Source: Toxonevra muliebris
Taxonomy: Eukaryota > Arthropoda > Insecta > Diptera > Pallopteridae
DNA length: 64,000 nucleotides
Assembly: GCA_963691655.1 (NCBI GenBank)
Contig: OY829326.1
Coordinates: 15,674,878 to 15,738,877 of the forward strand
Direction: 5' to 3'
Position 1 is the stretch's first letter. The number at the start of each line of letters is the position of its first letter. The notes beneath the pieces are model-generated. The model did not search any database. It was not told the DNA's origin and saw only the letters and a list, made by a program, of their open reading frames with translations. Made by a program: the position numbers and the translations under genes. Below are positions 57,470 to 64,000 of the stretch, piece by piece.

Positions 57470-58225
57470 AGAACGCCCAAGTTCCTTGCAATTGGCTATA
57501 ATTCAATGAAACAATTTTTTTTTATTAAAGTTGGTCCTTCCGCATCAAACCAACCTAAATATAGCAAAAAAAAAATTTGAGGACATTAAAAAAAAATTGA
57601 ATCCTTAAAAACAATTTGTATTATAACTAATTAAATGTATGTTCGAGGTTCGAGGGCCAAGAAATTTAAGAATATCTGTGCCAATTTCAAGACGATCGGT
57701 TCAATATTTTTTGAGCTTCATTTCACGATGCGGAAGAATCTTTGGAAAAAAAACTCACTTTGAGAAAACCGCGTTTAAAGTTTGTTTACCTGCTTTTGGT
57801 TCCGCATCATTTCAGTAACTTCTTAGTAATATTAAGGACTTTTTTTTGAGCTTAAGTTCTTGGGGGTGTATTCTTCAGATAGCAAATGAATTTTTAAAGC
57901 CATAAAAAACAGCAAAAATAAATACACAAATTTTATTTTACATTTAAAAAAACAAAATCGATTACAAGAGAAATGAAGCAAAATTTATTATTCACCGGTT
58001 TAAATTTATAATAAACTTTCAAATTGACATAAAAACAAGAATCGTGTATTCTTGAAATCTAAAGTTGAATTAATTAATGAAGCTAATAATAATATTTATT
58101 TTTAAGTCGAAAGCGGTTTGTGAGTTTTGACCAGTTATAAAAGTTTTCTCATCTATTTTGCATTGATTGCAATTAAATCATTAGCTAAATTATATTAGCA
58201 TTCAAAGTCTTAGCTGGATGTGCAA
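57470..58225. other. AT-rich interval, nothing recognised
   Basis: No motif or repeat end seen beyond A-rich runs. Confidence 0.45.
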
Positions 58226-58228
58226 ATT

Positions 58229-58640
58229 AGGGATGTCAATACCGGGATCTCGGTCAAACTCTTTGATTTTCAGGAAACTTAAAATGAAAGGTTTTACATA
58301 TAGAATGCATAAAGTTCATCTTTTATCAGAAGAATGCGATATTCAATTAATTTTAGAGATTCCTTTCAAAATTTTGTTGAACAAAGAAAATAATTTCTCA
58401 CAAAATAAACGATCAAACAATGAACGATTTCTTTAAAATTTTCTCTCAATTCAAAGATGACAAAATTGTTTCCATATTATGATTGCAAAAGTGCGCCACA
58501 TTAAAAAAATAAATTAATCTTATTAATAATTTCCCAGTTTTAATTTTATATTTGATAAAACTAACAATATCGGGGTTATTATCAGATCCCGCAATTGAAA
58601 TTTGAGTTCCGAAAATCCCGAGAAGTAGATTTTGAATGAC
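58229..58640. mobile_element. Possible hAT-like MITE
   Basis: AGGGATGTCAATACCGGGAT at the left and, inverted, a TTCCGAAAATCCCGAGA / CAGATCCCGCAATTG region at the right recall the family of hAT MITEs with ends CAGGGATGTCAAT(C)CCGGGAT. The left C is replaced, the right terminus is degraded, and no duplication is visible. Confidence 0.3.
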
Positions 58641-58649
58641 AGTAGTCAT

Positions 58650-59653
58650 TTTGAAGGCCAATAGTCATTTACAAAGTTATGGTGAAAGAGTTGCTCCATT
58701 TGGGCCCCGGGACCCAGCAAGAGAATTTTAATTTTTACAGTAAAAAATGGTTAGCAAAAACTTTAGAAGACTACGATGTTTTACATTTTCTTTTAAACTA
58801 TCCTTTCTAGATCAAGATAGTCTGTTCAAAAAAGTTAAGGATACCCGGGGATCTATTTTTCTCATCTAAACTAATAGAAGCGCTTAAGTAAGGTATAAAA
58901 AACTCTGTCAATTTGTTTGCATTTATCTATTTAAATCTAATTTGACTATTGTCATTAAAGTAGAAACAGCATTTTACATTACTAAGAACTCCAAAGAGTT
59001 AAAAAAGTAGCTTTTCACTAACTTTTAATTAATTTACATTTATTTACACCATTGATTGGAACTAGATACAAGCAGCAACAGAATTAATATGTAAACTTAA
59101 ATTCTAAACAATTTTCGCTTCTGGGTTAGTTGTAAATCTTAATAGAATAGAACATAATGGTTTAGAAATTTGTTTTTTTTTAAATGCTTAAAGAAAGCAG
59201 AAATAAATGCTTAAATAAATTGTAGTTCATATTTAAATATTGCTGAGCGCAATAAACAAGATGAGTAGGTATCAAAAAACAAAACATACATAAATAAATA
59301 AATATTAAAAAAGTTAAACAACTTCATCTAAGCTAGAAATTTATGGCCAAAAACTTAACTTCTGTGAATTAAACGAAAAAAAATTGGGTATTTATTTGAA
59401 TATGGGCAAACAATAAATGCGAAAAAACAATAATCAATGCATAAATTAAATAATGATAAAAGAATTTTTTTAACTATTTATTTTTTAAAATATGATAAAT
59501 TCATTATATATTACAATAAGCTGGAAACAAATGTAATTTTTTCTTCGCTGATTTTCAGGCAATTAAATAAATTATGACTTCTTTTTTTTTTTAATACTTA
59601 TTGTTGTCATTTAAAATAAACATGAAACATGAGTGGATTTATTTGTATTTCAG
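58650..59653. other. AT-rich interval, nothing recognised
   Basis: Low-complexity A/T-rich DNA. A short CCCGGGACCC patch at about 58705 and ATACCCGGGGAT at about 58843 are the only GC-rich spots. Confidence 0.45.
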
Positions 59654-59936
59654 TGGCTGTGGTTGTTGGTTGTAGAAAACAGAGATGAGATTAAATGAAC
59701 AGTCAGCGGAATGGTGGAATGACCTTGCCAGCTCTTGCGTGCGCCCTGCCCGACTCATATTACCGTTAGGCTTTTGTTGTAAACAATTGCAAATTTATTA
59801 CTACCGACATATATATTTTTTCCACATACAATTACAATATAATCAAGTGATAATAAAAGTAAAAAAATATATTAAACAGCAGCAGCAACAACAAAACACA
59901 TTAATTTGTATTTATATGCATTGGAAGAATTGTTAA
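59654..59936 (+). CDS. Candidate exon with start codon
   Basis: A good acceptor (TTTGTATTTCAG, AG at 59652-59653) is followed by 31 untranslated bases with a stop in frame, then ATG at 59685. The first 36 codons (MRLNEQSAEWWNDLASSC, then VRPARLILPLGFCCKQLQ) lie in a patch clearly richer in G+C than its surroundings. A GTAAAC at about 59782 could serve as donor; otherwise the frame runs into low-complexity sequence with a Gln run to TAA at 59936. No family recognised. Confidence 0.28.
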
Positions 59937-59939
59937 AGT

Positions 59940-61366
59940 GTGTGTGTGTGTAAGAGAAATAAATTTTTAAATAATAAATTATTTAAGAACTTAAATTATT
60001 TTAAATAAATATTAAATAATTCATCAATTGTGTAGAGCAATTTTGATTTTTAATTCTTTCTTTTGAAAAATTATTACATATGTAGGTATAAATTAACAAC
60101 AATTAAAAAACGCTAATTGCATGGAAGTTTTTTATCATTATTGTTTTGATAATTTATATGTGTATTTCTGAGGGTGAGGAATTATTATATAATTTTACAC
60201 TCCATAAAATTTTGTTGGTATTTTGTCATGAGATGCTTTTTAATTTTGTTAAAGACGAAAAATACCAAAGTATATAATTGTAAAAAAAAAAACAAATAAA
60301 GTAAAACAACAGACATCTTGGAAATCCTTCCATAAACTTTTATAAGTAAAGTGAAAAACTTTTGAATTTGAATTGAAAATTAGTTGAAACTAAAAAACTA
60401 AGAACCAAACCCGAAAAGAGAAATCATCGCTCACCTAGACACAGCAGCTTTTGGGCTAATTTTGTTATGGCTTGTCTAGAAAATCAAAGAGCCCAAATCG
60501 TGCTTGTCGAAATTTGGGGAATTCCACATTATAATTGCACCACATTTTTAAATTAGGTTAAGTAGATTTTATTAAATGTAGTCATGATAACTTTTTTCTT
60601 ATTGAATAAATAAATTATCAAATAGTGAAATGAAACAGAAGCGCCTGAAGATAAAGATCTTCTGTCGATTCAATGTCTAAAATGATCATCGAAAATAAGT
60701 GAAATTAATTTCACTATCATCTACAAGAGTCACCCTCTCTTTGTCGTGCTGCCTTAAATTGGCTTTCAATTCGAATAGAAATGTAACAAAAACAGATTTC
60801 AAGAATACTTCAATTTGAATGCGTAAACAATTTAATTGCATTATTGAAAATGATTTTGCCTCATCATTCCACACTCGTCCTCCTCTTGTCGTAAGTGGAA
60901 AAAATTTACTTTCATTTCTATTAATTATTAAAATCTCGAAAAAAAAACTGAAACAATAACAAAGCGTAGCAAAAGTAAAACAAGTTTAGTCACATAGACA
61001 TATAGAGTACACACATTCATACACACACACACTCTCGCTTTAACGACATAAAATGCCTTCGGCCAATATCATGAGTTCACTTTTTTTTGATTCCTTTCCA
61101 TAGTATTGTTGATTTATATTTGTTAATAATTATTATTTTTTATTTTTGAGTTATTTCTGTTTGGATTTTTTTTAAACGTTTCCGATGCTACACCCACATT
61201 CACCTTTCCCTAAACATTCAATCACACTGACACATACATACATACATATAATCATATGTGTATATTTATGCATTCAAAATAGATAGAGTAAGTAACCGGC
61301 ACGCTCACCTTTTTTTAAATTCGTCTGAACTTCAATTTGTTTTCAATTGTTGCTGCCCTTTCTTAC
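59940..61366. other. AT-rich interval, nothing recognised
   Basis: Short TG and CA runs (59938-59950, 61020-61035) and A-rich DNA. No gene. Confidence 0.45.
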
Positions 61367-61409
61367 GTTCGATTTAATCCATTCAATTTTTTCGTTATGA
61401 TAATCAACT
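61367..61409 (-). CDS. Candidate 43-nt internal exon, minus strand
   Basis: On the minus strand a T-rich tract ending TTCTTCTTTCAG (AG at 61410-61411) precedes the segment and GTAAGAAAG follows it (GT at 61365-61366). One frame is open, reading VDYHNEKIEWIKSN after one leading base and ending on a codon boundary; the others are closed. A second donor, GTGAGCG (GT at 61307-61308), would give a 101-nt exon that contains a stop. Family not recognised. Confidence 0.3.
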
Positions 61410-61411
61410 CT

Positions 61412-63005
61412 GAAAGAAGAAAAAAAAAAATATAAATTATTATTATGATTCGTGAGCTAACATCATCGCTTACAATAAGTTAGAAAGTAGGAAATTTAAG
61501 TTTTTGCTACAAACAATAAAAAATAATCACAAATATGCCTAATTCATAACAACGAAACTTTTTTTTTTAACAGGAAAACTATTTTTCGACAATCTGAAAG
61601 TTTTTTCCGTAATAAAGAACTCCATTAAAGTTCCCAAAGATTGTAAATTCTTTCTAAAACAAAAAAGTAGATCCAATCAGGAAACTTTGCTGAGTTGAGT
61701 TAAGCTTCAACGGTGAGGTACTCGGTCACCACCCTAGCCTAACCTAACCTAAACATTAACTTGTTGATATGTATATCGAAATTTCTCTCTAGGAACTAAC
61801 AAACCTGAAGTAACATCAAGCAAGCCGAGAACCACATCTGAATTCAAAAAAGAATCACCCTGGCCAATTAAAATTTAATAGTAAAAAATTTGATCATTAG
61901 TTTAGGTCTGTCCTGGAAAAATAATGAAACAGACGAATTCAGAAAAGTCTCATCAAACACGTTTTGAAAATGTAAGATATTAGAAAAAAAAAACTATTAT
62001 TCTAAAATTTATAGTCTAATTCTTCTCAGTCGAGAAACCCGAACCTGAAAATTGTGCTCGAAATACAAAAATCACCCAAATTGTGTCTAATTTCGAAATT
62101 TTTGTTCTTAGGTATCAAAGAGTGTCATAAAGTTAAGTATCTGAAAAAATCTGATGCCTACATTCGACTGATGCAGAAAAAAGGCAATTTGTACCCGCTT
62201 GCAAGGACAAAAGGATCAAAAAGACTATGGAAGACAAATACGAGAGAAAATGGCATAACCTGAAAAAGAGAACCATAAATTATCGATTCAAAAGTGTAGT
62301 CACAATAAGGACTGAGCTAAAGAGCTAATACAACGTGAATATAAATGTCGAAAACTTACGCAGAAAGAAACAAAAGTTCGGTCTGTATGGGAGACGATCA
62401 GCCAAAAAGTCGTTGTTGACGAAATAGATGGAAACAAATCGCCTGGCATGGACTAAAAACTACTACAGCAATTGAACTCTGGCAGACTCGAGAAAAGTTA
62501 TATGATCAGGCAAATTAAACTCAATTTTTTATACCCATTTAATCTTCGGTATTTGTGCTTCTCAGATATAGAGCAATAGAAGGTTAACTGTGTAGTGAAA
62601 ATAGTAAAATCCGCACAAAGTCAGATAGTTTGGATGGGTCCCTTATACTATATTGAAGGGACTGGGAACGCCCAAAAATATGACTAAAATTTTATGGAGC
62701 AATTGCTGTAAGCCAATTGTGGTACGCTTTCGCTCATTAATGACGTTATTTTTCCGGACGACTTCTGCGGCATATTATCACGCCAAATTGGCAAGATTTA
62801 GTTAGTAATTAATGCCTGATGTTTGATAACTTTAGAAATAGTAAAAAAGTTAGATTATTGATCTTTATTTGGTGCAGATTCAAAATGTTTTCGTTGATAT
62901 TAAAATTTACTGGCGGGAATGATCAGGTAGCTCGCGCGGTTTAAGTCCGATAAGGCACCTCTGTCATATAATGATACGGAATATTGCTCAAAACATGCCA
63001 AAGAA
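61412..63005. other. AT-rich interval with an AACCTAACCTAA end
   Basis: CTAGCCTAACCTAACCTAAA at 61733-61752, preceded by GAGGTACTCGGTCACCACC, resembles the end of a repeat; similar AACCTAACC runs end the foldback body. A plus-strand open segment (62054-62263) is basic and unassigned. No gene called. Confidence 0.4.
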
Positions 63006-63007
63006 TA

Positions 63008-63883
63008 AAAAACAATGGATGTGTGCAAGGCACGCAAGATATTTGTTGTGTAAGCAGTTAAGCTAACTGAATGCCATATACATAAGCTCACGTATTTATA
63101 GGCATATATAGGTAGATAATTAAAATTAAAACGATTCTTTTATAAACTTAAAAATTTATTAGATATCATTATCTTTTATATATAATAGCCCAATTCACTA
63201 TAAATTGCAAATGGTCTTGCATCATTGCAAGCGCAAATTTGTATTCCATATCGCATATATGGTATTTGTTGTTGTGATAGCAAAAATATTTTGCAATTGC
63301 TCCAAATCGTAGTTGCATTATTTTTCTTTTACTCAATGCATCGGGCACGATTTTTTGGTATATACACAGCTGTAATATCATCTTTTTTCCGCGCTTTAAG
63401 TTTTTCTTCCTGTCGATTTGAAATTTTATTAGAATTGAAAATTTTACATAACGTCGCCAGAGAATTGATTTGAATTTGTACACACATACGCCAAATCAAT
63501 TCTCAAGCGACGATAACTGCTTTCCGCATTTAACCTTAGAAAGGCAACAGGGGTGACCAGTCACCCCACTACTTTTTAAAAGCACCGCAAAGAGATTTGC
63601 CTTAACTGCATTTAATAAAAATAAGAAACAATGTATTTTTATTGAAGTAAATAAGTGATTTTATAATAAATAAATTTGATTTTTTCTGTTTAACAATTTT
63701 GCTATTTACATAGATAAAAAAAGTGTTGCCTTTCTAAGGTTAATGTACAAAGCAAAATTTTTATAATGCCGTGGTTTGCTATCATTATCACTACATTTTG
63801 TTTATACATTAATTGAAACCTAGATTCCTTATTATTATCATTTTGTATTATTTTTATATTTTAAAAAATATTTAATTTTAATC
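63008..63883. repeat. Dispersed repeat family A, copy 2
   Basis: Matches 24083-25005 in the same orientation, with the same beginning (AACAATGGATGTGTGCAAGG) and end (TTTAATTTTAATC) but different flanks. It keeps both arms of the short palindrome (63451-63472 with 63488-63515), of which copy 1 has lost the left arm. Confidence 0.8.
63169..63483 (-). pseudogene. Unassigned ORF remnant in family A copy 2
   Basis: A 104-codon minus-strand frame with PDALSKRKIMQL and HLQFIVNW shared with copy 1; the middle portion is read in a different frame than in copy 1. Basic, Lys-rich N-terminal part. No domain recognised. Confidence 0.35.
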
Positions 63884-64000
63884 CAATCTAACTAACCGAT
63901 TGCAAAACCTATCAAACGCCTGTGTTTGCTACGGCAACTTCTCTGCTTGTATGGTATAGTCGATCTCCATACGTTTAACACCAACAAATAATTTATTTAT
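63884..64000. other. Unique flank to the window end
   Basis: A little less AT-rich than the repeat before it. Nothing recognised in 117 bases. Confidence 0.4.

Noticed and set aside
1..64000. CRISPR arrays, operons, ribosome binding sites, riboswitches and phage features
   Set aside because: The sequence is eukaryotic in character; no spaced identical repeats or bacterial gene organisation are present.

Overview
The window looks like nuclear DNA of a higher dipteran insect. The signs are very AT-rich non-coding sequence, CA/TG and CAA/CAG microsatellites, the 'acatacatacatatgtatg' style of simple repeat common in drosophilids and tephritid flies, and a repeat fauna of jockey/CR1-type LINEs, mariner/Tc elements, hAT elements and Helitrons. 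A tephritid-like fly is my best guess, but that is inference. No complete protein-coding host gene is visible. The bulk reads as long introns and/or intergenic DNA carrying mostly dead mobile elements. A few short open segments sit between good splice signals on both strands and could be small exons; all of these are low confidence.

Layout. 0-7 kb: a GGTCTGAA-type minisatellite scrap (0.4 kb), tRNA-derived SINE-like pieces (1.9-2.2 kb), an internally deleted mariner with intact TA duplication (2.72-3.35 kb), a perfect 22-bp hairpin (3.46 kb), a 5'-truncated jockey-type LINE (3.54-4.60 kb) and a decayed Tc3-like transposase (5.8-6.6 kb, minus). 10.7-11.8 kb: a non-autonomous Helitron holding a pyrimidine-rich tandem array. 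13-16.4 kb: several splice-bounded candidate microexons and a mariner scrap. 17.7-19.6 kb: hAT and pogo terminal sequences, an RT scrap, a tRNA-like sequence and a G-rich palindrome. 21.7-25.7 kb: a TA-flanked MITE, a 32-bp palindrome, and one copy of a roughly 0.9-kb repeat (family A) whose second copy ends the window at 63.0-63.9 kb. 28.2-29.3 kb: two RNase H-bearing LINE tails, head to head. 30.4 kb: a possible recursive-splice site. 32.0-34.0 kb: a minus-strand LINE reverse transcriptase split by a hAT element with a clean 8-bp duplication. 39.6-43.1 kb: two more GGTCTGAA arrays in opposite orientation. 43.1-44.85 kb: the most unusual object, a foldback of tRNA-Glu-like and body segments inside 13-bp direct repeats, itself split by a hAT element with an 8-bp duplication. 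47.6-50.7 kb: a mariner scrap and a long CR1/jockey-group LINE whose catalytic ADD triad is gone. 53-58.6 kb: a TIR element, degenerate ~120-bp tandem repeats and a hAT-like MITE.

How the parts relate. The elements date one another. At 32.7 kb a hAT landed in an already inserted LINE. At 43.3 kb another hAT landed in the foldback element, which itself sits at the edge of a minisatellite. The candidate exons are on both strands (plus: 13.5, 16.3, 40.9 and 59.7 kb; minus: 14.0 and 61.4 kb) and cannot be assembled into one gene from sequence alone.
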